Source of the DNA: JBCDIQ01 sp039024295
Lineage (GTDB): Bacteria; Bacteroidota; Bacteroidia; J057
DNA: 8,986 nt
Direction of reading: 5' to 3'
Assembly (NCBI GenBank): GCA_039024295.1
Contig: JBCDIQ010000241.1
Coordinates: 1-8,986, forward strand
Below, piece by piece: positions 1 to 5,599 of the stretch. The position numbers and the translations under genes were made by a program. Under the pieces are notes generated by a model, which saw only the letters and a list, made by a program, of their open reading frames with translations, was not told the DNA's origin and searched no databases. Each line of letters starts with the position of its first letter. Position 1 is the first letter of the stretch.

Positions 1-33
1 ACTTAATACTTTTATCTTACACTGCTTTGAGAA

Positions 34-405
34 ATGAAAATGAAAAATTATGTTATTCTAGGAGTCTTAACGATTCTATTTCTGATACCAGTAGCTATTT
101 GGGACCAAAGACGTTCTAGTCAAATAGCTGTTGAACATGTTAAAAAATTTAATGAAGAACGTTTAAGTAGCTTAATTCAGTCTGTTAGGACTGGGTATAA
201 GGGAGTTATATTGACATTCAAAGGAAGTGACAAAGAGAAAGAGTATGTATTTTATCCCTACACAAATGAGGAACTAAATAAGTCAAAGATTTTTAGTCAT
301 ACTGCTGAAAAAGGGGATAGTATCTTCAAACCTGCTTTTTCGGATACACTTGTACTTTTTAAAAACGGAGAAGCATTAAAATACACTTTTCGGAAATTTG
401 ATTGA
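34..405 (+). CDS. Small membrane-anchored hypothetical protein (123 aa)
   Basis: I do not recognise a named family. A short basic start (MKMKN) leads into one hydrophobic segment at about residues 5-23. A charged, soluble domain of about 100 residues follows. This suggests an inner-membrane anchor with the C-terminal part in the periplasm, or an uncleaved signal. The C-terminal half (residues 88-121, with KGDSIFKP and LVLFKNGEALKYTF) has the look of short hypothetical proteins common in Bacteroidota, in which a 'kGDSi.K' strand is followed by a short beta hairpin; this is memory of a pattern, not a search result. Two ATGs two codons apart (34 and 40) could both serve as start. The gene is visibly richer in A and T than its neighbours, roughly one third G+C by eye, which fits a lineage-specific or acquired gene. 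It is followed by 195 bp without a gene, so it is probably not in an operon with what follows. Confidence 0.7.
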   Translation: MKMKNYVILGVLTILFLIPVAIWDQRRSSQIAVEHVKKFNEERLSSLIQSVRTGYKGVILTFKGSDKEKEYVFYPYTNEELNKSKIFSHTAEKGDSIFKPAFSDTLVLFKNGEALKYTFRKFD

Positions 406-600
406 TAACATTATGTATGAACCTCAGTCTTATTCAATCTTCATGGGGCTAGCTATGCAGGATTGACGGGTTCGGATGATGAGTGAAAATATTTTGCTAT
501 TGAGATTGCAATCAATGACCATTTTCCATAAATCAAATCCCACTCCCCTTTCGCATTGTCTTGAAACTTCCCTATCTTTGTCCTTCCAAAAAATAAAGAG
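406..600. other. Intergenic region with only a promoter-like box
   Basis: This stretch separates the AT-rich small gene from the basic 57-residue gene. The only reading frames are very short (for example 17 codons from 414). The only signal I can support is a TATCTTTG box near its right end. No clear terminator hairpin follows the gene ending at 405. Confidence 0.5.
573..580 (+). promoter_or_regulatory. Bacteroidota-type -7 box (TATCTTTG)
   Basis: TATCTTTG matches the TAnnTTTG -7 element described for the primary sigma factor of Bacteroidota. Transcription would start near 584 and leave a leader of about 17 nt before the ATG at 601. No well-spaced -33 TTG is present: the nearest TTGs, at 556 and 561, are too close. 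The A-rich stretch before the ATG (AAAAAATAAAGAG) is typical of translation starts in this phylum. Confidence 0.55.
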
Positions 601-774
601 ATGAGCAAGAAGTTCACTAGAAAGAAATTACGCCTGCGCGCACGTGCCCGGATTCGCCGTCAGAAATTGAAGGTCAACCCTCAAACCAGAGGTTTGGTGC
701 CTACACTAGAACAGCAGAACCTGGCGACCATTCGCTCGCTGGAAGCGAAAGTAAAAGCTGCGGCAGAAGCATAA
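601..774 (+). CDS. Very basic 57-residue protein, function unknown
   Basis: A 57-codon frame runs from ATG at 601 to TAA at 772-774. The protein has 17 Lys/Arg and only 3 Glu. The first 36 residues carry no acidic residue, and Arg alternates with other residues at R11, R13, R15, R17 and R19, ending in RIRR. The C-terminal third (about 36-57) is a likely amphipathic, alanine-rich helix (LEQQNLATIRSLEAKVKAAAEA, with E37, E48 and E56). Such a composition fits a protein that binds RNA or DNA, perhaps ribosome-associated, but I do not recognise a family. It is not the known small ribosomal protein THX, whose sequence differs. A -7-like box lies 20 bp upstream and a strong terminator 26 bp downstream, so it seems to be a single-gene transcript; that is the best evidence that it is real. 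The antisense frame over 681-869 runs through the terminator and is not credible. Confidence 0.72.
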   Translation: MSKKFTRKKLRLRARARIRRQKLKVNPQTRGLVPTLEQQNLATIRSLEAKVKAAAEA

Positions 775-800
775 ATATTCCACATATTTTTTGATGTGTG

Positions 801-841
801 ACACACAAGCTGAAAACATCTTTTCGGCTTGTGTGTTTTTT
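801..841 (+). terminator. Intrinsic terminator after the basic small protein
   Basis: Bases 801-816 pair with 821-836 to give a 16-bp stem with a single G-U wobble (811 with 826) and a CATC tetraloop (817-820). A run of six T (836-841) follows, then G and four more T. This is a textbook rho-independent terminator for the gene ending at 774. It also argues against starting the rhomboid gene at the in-frame ATG at 829, which lies inside the 3' arm. Confidence 0.9.
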
Positions 842-859
842 GTTTTACTGCTACCTTAG
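829..859 (+). promoter_or_regulatory. Possible promoter of the rhomboid gene
   Basis: TTG at 829-831 and TACCTTAG at 852-859 are 20 bp apart. This resembles the Bacteroidota -33/-7 arrangement, with one mismatch to TAnnTTTG. Transcription would start about 15-20 bp before the ATG at 880. The -33 part overlaps the terminator stem of the previous gene. The match is weak and rests on position as much as on sequence. Confidence 0.3.
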
Positions 860-879
860 TTAACCACACATCCTGCGTT

Positions 880-1755
880 ATGGAGCCATTCGAATTTGTT
901 ACCTATGGGCTAATCCTGCTCAACATCGGCATTTCTGCCAAAGGCTTTTCCGATAAGCCATTTTTCCATAAATATATGCTCCAGGTAGATGGAGTTCTTG
1001 GTCGAAAAGAGTACATCCGACTTTTCAGTTCGGGGTTTCTGCATGTAAACTGGTTTCACCTCATCCTGAATATGTATGTCCTGTACATGTTTAGCGAGTC
1101 GGTCTTAAACGTATTGAGCCTGTCTGATTTTGTACTTTTGTACATGGGCTCACTACTTGGAGGTAACCTCCTGGCCGTTTACCTAAAACGAAATGATGGC
1201 ACTTACAGTGCTGTCGGAGCTTCAGGTGCCGTAAGTGGACTACTTTTCGCAAGCATTATCTTCTTCCCAAAAGGTACTTTGAGCCTGGTATTTATTCCGG
1301 TTCAATTTCCCGCATGGGCGTTCGGCATCGGGTATTTGTTACTGACCATGTATGGCATCCGGGCGCAGCGGGACAACATTGGCCATGAGGCCCATTTTGG
1401 TGGAGCCATTGCCGGGGTATTAATGGCTGTTATGATGAAACCCCAGATAATTGGCACAAATGGCTGGGTAGTCGGTGTGATCCTGGTTCCAGCCGTCCTG
1501 TTCCTGTACGTGCTTACCCAATATCCTGAGTTACTGCGGACGGGCAAGAAGAGCCCAAAAGTTTTTGTGGGCGTAAAAGAGCCTGCCGGAGTTGATGACA
1601 GGCTGCTCAATCAACTAAAGTCACGCCCAGCAACCCTTTCGAAAGAAGAAGAACTGAACCAACTCCTGGACAAAGTGCGGCAAAAAGGGTTTCAGAACCT
1701 TTCAAAATCTGAGCGGGCCCGTCTGGAACAACTCTCCCAGGAGTTAGATGGATAA
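880..1755 (+). CDS. Rhomboid-family intramembrane serine protease
   Basis: This is a polytopic inner-membrane protease of 291 residues that would cleave transmembrane substrates within the bilayer. Numbering from ATG 880, the catalytic serine is S115 in the GASG motif and the catalytic histidine is H172 in AHFGG. The conserved H60-x3-N64 (HLILN), which in rhomboids lines the oxyanion/active site, is present. Six hydrophobic segments can be placed at about 7-20, 57-78, 82-102, 112-130, 143-161 and 171-188, with an extra one at about 195-214. The soluble C-terminal tail (about 255-290, LDKVRQKGFQNLSKSERARLEQLS) matches the short helical extension often seen on Bacteroidota rhomboids (DUF6576-like, from memory). 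An in-frame ATG at 829 would add 17 residues but lies inside a terminator stem, so 880 is preferred. The natural substrate cannot be told from the sequence. A gap of 26 bp separates it from the DinB-like gene. Confidence 0.93.
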   Translation: MEPFEFVTYGLILLNIGISAKGFSDKPFFHKYMLQVDGVLGRKEYIRLFSSGFLHVNWFHLILNMYVLYMFSESVLNVLSLSDFVLLYMGSLLGGNLLAVYLKRNDGTYSAVGASGAVSGLLFASIIFFPKGTLSLVFIPVQFPAWAFGIGYLLLTMYGIRAQRDNIGHEAHFGGAIAGVLMAVMMKPQIIGTNGWVVGVILVPAVLFLYVLTQYPELLRTGKKSPKVFVGVKEPAGVDDRLLNQLKSRPATLSKEEELNQLLDKVRQKGFQNLSKSERARLEQLSQELDG

Positions 1756-1768
1756 TTTGACGGGAATT

Positions 1769-1776
1769 TATCTTTG
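1769..1776 (+). promoter_or_regulatory. TATCTTTG box directly before the DinB-like gene
   Basis: A perfect TAnnTTTG box ends only 5 bp before the ATG at 1782. If it is used as a -7 element, transcription would start at about 1780 and give an essentially leaderless mRNA. No correctly spaced -33 TTG is visible (the TTTG at 1756 is only 9 bp away), so the call is tentative. The gene could also be read through from the rhomboid gene. Confidence 0.4.
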
Positions 1777-1781
1777 ACCTT

Positions 1782-2249
1782 ATGAAATACGAGCTGTCTC
1801 TCTTGCGTACCACCCGAGCCAATACCCTGAAGGTTCTGGATGGGATTTCTTTTGATACCCTTTGCCAGATTCCTGAAGGATTCAGAAATCACCTAGCCTG
1901 GAACTTCATCCATGTGTGGGTAACCCAGCAGTTGCTGTGCTACAAGCTGTCCGGACTGGAAATGAGTATTTCTCCGGAGATTGTCAGTCGGTATCGAAAA
2001 GGAACGGCTCCTGATCTGGAAAATCCGACCACCACAGCAGAACTTGCACTCGCCAATGAGCACTTCTTATCAGCTGTTGATACATTTGAGGCTGACTTGG
2101 AGAAAGGGATATTCAAGGAGTTTAACACCTACCCGACCTCTTACAATGCGACCTTGAATTCTATAGAAGATGCCATTCGGTTTAACAATGTCCACGAAGC
2201 CCTGCACCTGGGCTACATCATGGCGATGAAAAAAGCTTTGGGAATATGA
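1782..2249 (+). CDS. DinB-like four-helix-bundle protein
   Basis: A soluble cytoplasmic protein of 155 residues with the layout of the DinB/DfsB-like superfamily. Helix 2 contains NHLAWNFIHVWVTQQLL, and the last helix contains HEALHLGYIMAMKKALG. H44, H138 and H142 match the three metal-binding histidines of this fold, which usually hold Ni, Zn or Fe. Some superfamily members are thiol-dependent transferases (bacillithiol or mycothiol S-transferases); the Bacteroidota members are mostly uncharacterised, so no reaction is assigned. The length is typical for the family. The stop overlaps the start of the lipoprotein gene by ATGA, which implies translational coupling. A TATCTTTG box lies directly upstream. 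Confidence 0.85.
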   Translation: MKYELSLLRTTRANTLKVLDGISFDTLCQIPEGFRNHLAWNFIHVWVTQQLLCYKLSGLEMSISPEIVSRYRKGTAPDLENPTTTAELALANEHFLSAVDTFEADLEKGIFKEFNTYPTSYNATLNSIEDAIRFNNVHEALHLGYIMAMKKALGI

Positions 2250-2674
2250 GAATCGCACTTATGGGCGTATTGGTTTGCCTATTTTTGGGGGGATGCAAAT
2301 CTTCGCAAAAATCTACTTCTATGACAGAACCAGTTCCTTCCCTGATAAATGAAGCTGGATGGGTATGGGAAGGATCCGAGGGCATTGGCCTGGAAGCAGG
2401 ACAATCGAGTCCTTACGTACTGACTTTCGAGAATGAAAAAGATTATTCCTTGAAACTAGATGTCAATTCCTGTTTCGGGTCCTATTCGATGGAAGGAAAT
2501 ACCCTCACCATTTCAGATGATATGGCCTGTACCGAGGCATGTTGCGACCATGAATGGGCGTTCAAATTTACCCAAGGATTAGCGGGAAGCCATAAGCTGA
2601 ACTGGGAAAAAGGGAAGCTCGTGCTTCGAAAAGATAGTGAAAAAGTATTGGTGTTTATGTCAAAAAATAAATGA
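2246..2674 (+). CDS. Putative lipoprotein with a META/HslJ-like domain
   Basis: A lipoprotein signal peptide ends in the lipobox LGGC, giving lipidated C17 after cleavage; the mature protein would have about 126 residues. No acidic cluster follows the cysteine (CKSSQKST), so the surface-export signal known for some Bacteroidota lipoproteins is not evident and a periplasm-facing location is more likely. The body (about 57-138) resembles the small META/HslJ beta domain: a strand, then an 'NSCFGSYSMEGNTLTIS' segment close to the usual 'G.C N...G.Y....L.i' pattern, then a conserved-looking C-terminal 'GKLVLRKDSEKVLVF'. Unusually it carries four more cysteines (C76, C95, C99, C100), which could form two disulfides. 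The start overlaps the DinB-like stop, and the end overlaps the next start (ATGA both times). META domains have no single known activity. Confidence 0.75.
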   Translation: MRIALMGVLVCLFLGGCKSSQKSTSMTEPVPSLINEAGWVWEGSEGIGLEAGQSSPYVLTFENEKDYSLKLDVNSCFGSYSMEGNTLTISDDMACTEACCDHEWAFKFTQGLAGSHKLNWEKGKLVLRKDSEKVLVFMSKNK

Positions 2675-3741
2675 ATAGGATAATCAAACTTACTGTGGCT
2701 CTCTTTTTCCTGTTACTAGGATACCAGCAGGTTTGTGCGCAGGTTGATACTGCTGCAATCAGCAAAATTGTTCAGATGTCTGTTGACCAGAACATGTTTG
2801 AAGGAACTGTACTGATTGCTGAAAAAGGGGAAATCGTATACCACCAAGCCTTTGGTCACAAAGATGCCAAACAGGAGCAACCCATTGGGATCGATACCCA
2901 TTTTGGGATTGCCTCTATCACCAAGATGATCACTGCTATGGTGGTGCTGCAACTTGTGGAGGAAGGGAAGTTCAAGTTAACAGACAATTTAGCCGAACTG
3001 TTGCCTGAGTATGACATTCCTAAAGCGAAGAAAATTACCCTTCATCACCTCCTGTTACATATTTCTGGTTTGCCGAATGAGCCTGATGCATTGTACCAAC
3101 AAGTTTTAGCACCCAAAGAGGTTGCTACCCAAACCTTAGCTTCCTCCACCAATCGATTGGGTAAATTTAACTACGCAAACATTGACTATATCCTGCTGGG
3201 ATTAATCATAGAAAAAGTGGATGGAAAGCCATGGCATGAATCTGTCAAGGAACGGATCCTGGTGAAAACGGATATGCAACAGACAGGCTTCCTGGCAAAG
3301 GGGGATTATCCTGAAAATTTTGCTTTCACCTTCTCGATTGATGGTGAACAAAAGAGGCAAAGCGATCCATTATTTCATATCGAGAATTTTTACGCAGCAG
3401 GCTGCATGTACGCCACGGCTGCAGATTTGCTTAAGTTGGATCAGGCGATGTATACAGAGGAATTGATTTCCGAAGCTTCCAGGGAACTCATGTTCACTTC
3501 CTACCCAGAATATAACTATACCGGCTACAGTGTATGGACCTATTCCTATCCATTTGCCGCGTCAAAGCCTCGGATCATGGAAAGGCGGGGAGGAATATTG
3601 GGGTCAAATTCTGTAATGGTTCGGATGCTAGACACCAACCAAACCATCATTATTTTGAGTAATAATGATCAATTCAACCCTGATTCTTTTGGGGACACTT
3701 CTTCTTTGAGGGAGGCGTTAATCATCGAGCTGGCTAAATGA
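2671..3741 (+). CDS. Secreted serine hydrolase, beta-lactamase (class C-like) family
   Basis: A 356-residue protein with a signal peptide (MNRIIKLTVALFFLLLG, cleaved around CAQ at residues 22-24), so it works in the periplasm or outside. It belongs to the serine beta-lactamase-like / penicillin-binding-protein group (Pfam Beta-lactamase, PF00144). The SxxK motif is S82-I-T-K85, with S82 the acyl-enzyme nucleophile. The YxN motif is Y168-A-N170 with the tyrosine as general base. The third box is R305-R306-G307-G308 (ERRGGILG), where the family usually has HxG or KTG. The family includes D-aminopeptidases, esterases and peptidoglycan-related hydrolases, and most members are not antibiotic resistance enzymes; substrate cannot be assigned. 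Length is normal for the single catalytic domain. The start overlaps the lipoprotein stop (ATGA), so the two are probably made together, and they may act together in the envelope. Confidence 0.9.
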   Translation: MNRIIKLTVALFFLLLGYQQVCAQVDTAAISKIVQMSVDQNMFEGTVLIAEKGEIVYHQAFGHKDAKQEQPIGIDTHFGIASITKMITAMVVLQLVEEGKFKLTDNLAELLPEYDIPKAKKITLHHLLLHISGLPNEPDALYQQVLAPKEVATQTLASSTNRLGKFNYANIDYILLGLIIEKVDGKPWHESVKERILVKTDMQQTGFLAKGDYPENFAFTFSIDGEQKRQSDPLFHIENFYAAGCMYATAADLLKLDQAMYTEELISEASRELMFTSYPEYNYTGYSVWTYSYPFAASKPRIMERRGGILGSNSVMVRMLDTNQTIIILSNNDQFNPDSFGDTSSLREALIIELAK

Positions 3742-3769
3742 GATAGAACGTAATTTTTAACACTGCTAA

Positions 3770-4300
3770 ATGATGGAGAGAATTAAAGAAAAGAAGCTCA
3801 TTCCGTTATGGATAACCGTTTCAGTTACCTTGATTTCCATTGTAGTAGAAAGGGTACTGGCAGGAGCATTTAGCTCTATTTACCTGACAGCAGTGGCTGA
3901 ATTGGGAATTATTTTCCTGGTACTAAAAGTTAGGACAAGGTATTGGATGCACGCATTTGCAGTCCTTCTCCTGCTCGGAGCGCTTGGGGTGCTCCGGGTT
4001 GCGACTTTTTCTTTGACCATTGGAATCTTGGGGCTTCAATTGGAACTCGTCCCCTTGCTGCTGTTAATCATCCACCTTGCGGTTAATCGGGAAGTTGTAA
4101 AAGACTTCCTCCTTTTCTTCAAGCAAAATGATCAGACCTACAAAGAAAATCGAGAGAACCAGGTAAAGAGCTTTGAAAAGAAATTTGCTGCCAAAAAACG
4201 GGAGGAACTGGAAAAAATCGTCAAAGAAAATTTGCTTGACCCGGTTGCTGTAGAAGCAGCCAGACGGCTCCTAAAGAATCACCAGGAGAAGGACGAATAA
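3770..4300 (+). CDS. Multi-pass membrane protein with basic cytoplasmic tail
   Basis: I do not recognise a named family. Four hydrophobic segments are visible at about residues 11-31, 38-54, 60-78 and 83-105. They are followed by a soluble, strongly charged tail (about 107-176) rich in Lys and Glu and likely helical or coiled-coil. The tail ends with EELEKIVKENLLDPVAVEAARRLL, which resembles the 'LekIv....ysp.AveaAr.LL' helical motif found at the end of many Bacteroidota membrane proteins, probably a short docking or oligomerisation helix; this is a memory of pattern only. Two adjacent ATGs (3770 and 3773) are both possible starts. A 28-bp gap follows the hydrolase stop with no terminator in it, so it may be the last gene of the operon. 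It converges on the ABC operon, 44 bp away. Confidence 0.7.
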   Translation: MMERIKEKKLIPLWITVSVTLISIVVERVLAGAFSSIYLTAVAELGIIFLVLKVRTRYWMHAFAVLLLLGALGVLRVATFSLTIGILGLQLELVPLLLLIIHLAVNREVVKDFLLFFKQNDQTYKENRENQVKSFEKKFAAKKREELEKIVKENLLDPVAVEAARRLLKNHQEKDE

Positions 4301-4344
4301 CTAAGACTATCCATCCTTTCTCTCCCAATCTTCAGCCACTTCCC
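4301..4344. other. Convergent gene junction without a visible terminator
   Basis: These 44 bp separate the ends of two operons that face each other. The stretch is pyrimidine-rich on the + strand (CTTTCTCTCCC and CTTCCCCTACCC) and contains no hairpin followed by T on either strand. How the two transcripts end here is not visible; they may overlap. Confidence 0.4.
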
Positions 4345-5448
4345 CTACCCTTCTCCTTCGATTTTCTTATTGGGATTTTTGATGTCCTGATCCATGATCA
4401 CGCCATCCAATACTTCTACATTGATACCATCTGACAGGCCCGTTTTGACTTGTTTTCGCTCAAATTGCTGGTCTCCGGTTTCTACTTCAATGAAGGCAGA
4501 ATCCCCATCAAATTGAAGCAAGCTCTCAGAGATGGCCATTACACTGTCTCTGCGGTCTAGCACAATGTCGGCATTGGCACTGTAGTTGGCACGTATGAAG
4601 AAGTTATCTCTAAGCCCCATTGCAGCTTTTATTTCAAACTGAATGGCACCGTTTTCTTCAACACCCTTTGGGGCAATGTACTCCAACTTGGCATTAAACT
4701 GCTCATCCTCAATGGCACCAATGGTGATCAACAGGTCCATGCCTGGACGAATTTTACCTACTTCTGACTCATCAATTTTTCCCTCAAAAATGAGGTCTTC
4801 CATGTCAGCTATTGAAGCTATGGTGGTCCCTTCATTAAAGGTATTTGCTTCAATCACAGAATTCCCAGCCTCAACAGGCACATCCAGGACCATGCCCGCA
4901 ATGGTGGCGCGAACCAATGTATTATTGGCAGATTTCCCTGTGCTGGAGGCTGCTCCTTTGCGTATAATCTCCAGGTTATCGCGGGCTGCTTTTTGTTCCT
5001 GCCGGGCATTGTTGTACGCCAGCTCAAACTGTTGGAAGGCAGCAGCAGCAATTACGCCGTCTTCCAACAACTGCTTGTTACGATCGTAGTCGATCTTTGA
5101 ATTTTTCAGGTTCAAATCTGCAACCTGTACCCGGTTTTCTGCATTGTTCAGGCTTACCATGTTCGGGATAATCTTCACCCGAGCAATCAAGTCTCCGGTT
5201 TTTACCTTCTGACCTGGCTCCACGTATAACTTGTCGATGATACCGGATACCTGTGGCTTGATTTCTACCTCCTTCCGAGGGATTACCTTTCCAGTGGCCA
5301 CCGTTTTTTTGATAATGGTTGTTTTGAAAGGCTTTTCAGTGGCAAACCTTATGGGAACTTCCTGAGATTTGCCATAAAGAAAATACAGCGTCCCTGCGAA
5401 AAGTGCCAACAGGACGACAACGATGATAATTGGAAAGACCTTCTTCAT
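4345..5448 (-). CDS. Periplasmic adaptor (HlyD/MacA-type membrane fusion protein)
   Basis: A 367-residue membrane fusion protein for the ABC exporter encoded upstream. It has an N-terminal anchor (about 4-25, PIIIVVVLLALFAGTLYFLY). The lipoyl half-motifs are at 60-93 (KPQVSGIIDKLYVEPGQKVKTGD) and 176-215 (LVRATIAGMVLDVPVEAGNSV), and a helical hairpin lies between them (about 97-165). A beta-barrel domain (about 216-292) and a membrane-proximal domain (about 298-352, with VKTGLSDGINVEVLDGV) follow. This order is that of MacA. The hairpin is of ordinary length, so it could dock onto a TolC-like channel, none of which is encoded in this window. It is last in the transcription order, 151 bp after permease 2, and the spacer carries heptad repeats. 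The substrate is unknown: MacAB relatives export macrolides, peptides, lipids or siderophores. Confidence 0.93.
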   Translation of the reverse strand: MKKVFPIIIVVVLLALFAGTLYFLYGKSQEVPIRFATEKPFKTTIIKKTVATGKVIPRKEVEIKPQVSGIIDKLYVEPGQKVKTGDLIARVKIIPNMVSLNNAENRVQVADLNLKNSKIDYDRNKQLLEDGVIAAAAFQQFELAYNNARQEQKAARDNLEIIRKGAASSTGKSANNTLVRATIAGMVLDVPVEAGNSVIEANTFNEGTTIASIADMEDLIFEGKIDESEVGKIRPGMDLLITIGAIEDEQFNAKLEYIAPKGVEENGAIQFEIKAAMGLRDNFFIRANYSANADIVLDRRDSVMAISESLLQFDGDSAFIEVETGDQQFERKQVKTGLSDGINVEVLDGVIMDQDIKNPNKKIEGEG

Positions 5449-5599
5449 GGGATAAATATTCGGTTGTGGTTTTTACAAAGGTTATCGGTAGTCGGTTATC
5501 AGTTGACAGTCATTAGATTTAATGGAATTAACTGCACATGTAAGAGATCATTCTTAGTATTTCTGTAAGCTGAAAGCTGTGAACTGAAAACTCGAAAAA
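5449..5599. repeat. Spacer with two opposed heptad arrays (permease 2 / adaptor)
   Basis: The 151-bp spacer contains two arrays of a degenerate 7-base unit facing each other. The left array (5480-5514) reads GGTTATC, GGTAGTC, GGTTATC, AGTTGAC, AGTCATT. The right array (5565-5592) reads GTAAGCT, GAAAGCT, GTGAACT, GAAAACT, which is the complementary unit. About 50 bp of unrelated sequence lies between them. The right array ends 7 bp from the stop of permease 2. In the transcript the arrays could pair as an imperfect, register-flexible stem. Confidence 0.75.

Noticed and set aside
681..869. 62-residue antisense frame over the basic small gene and terminator
   Set aside because: It runs through the terminator hairpin and lies opposite a better-supported gene; no recognisable protein features.
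829..879. Rhomboid gene start at ATG 829 (17 extra residues)
   Set aside because: This ATG lies in the 3' arm and T-run of a strong terminator, and the extra residues (MCVFCFTATLVNHTSCV) do not resemble a rhomboid N-terminus. ATG 880 fits better.
1302..1610. 102-residue antisense frame within the rhomboid gene
   Set aside because: Shadow frame opposite a protein with intact catalytic motifs.
2671..3741. Antibiotic-resistance beta-lactamase
   Set aside because: The SxxK/YxN fold is shared by many esterases and peptidases; the third motif is atypical and nothing in the context (such as an AmpR-type regulator) points to resistance.
4643..5089. 148-residue + strand frame opposite the adaptor
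   Set aside because: It is the complement of a clear HlyD/MacA-type coding region; composition rich in Ser, Ala and Arg as expected for a shadow frame.
5470..5490. Promoter for the adaptor gene (TAACCTTTG on the minus strand)
   Set aside because: There are three bases between TA and TTTG instead of two, it lies partly in a heptad unit, and no -33 box is found at the right distance.
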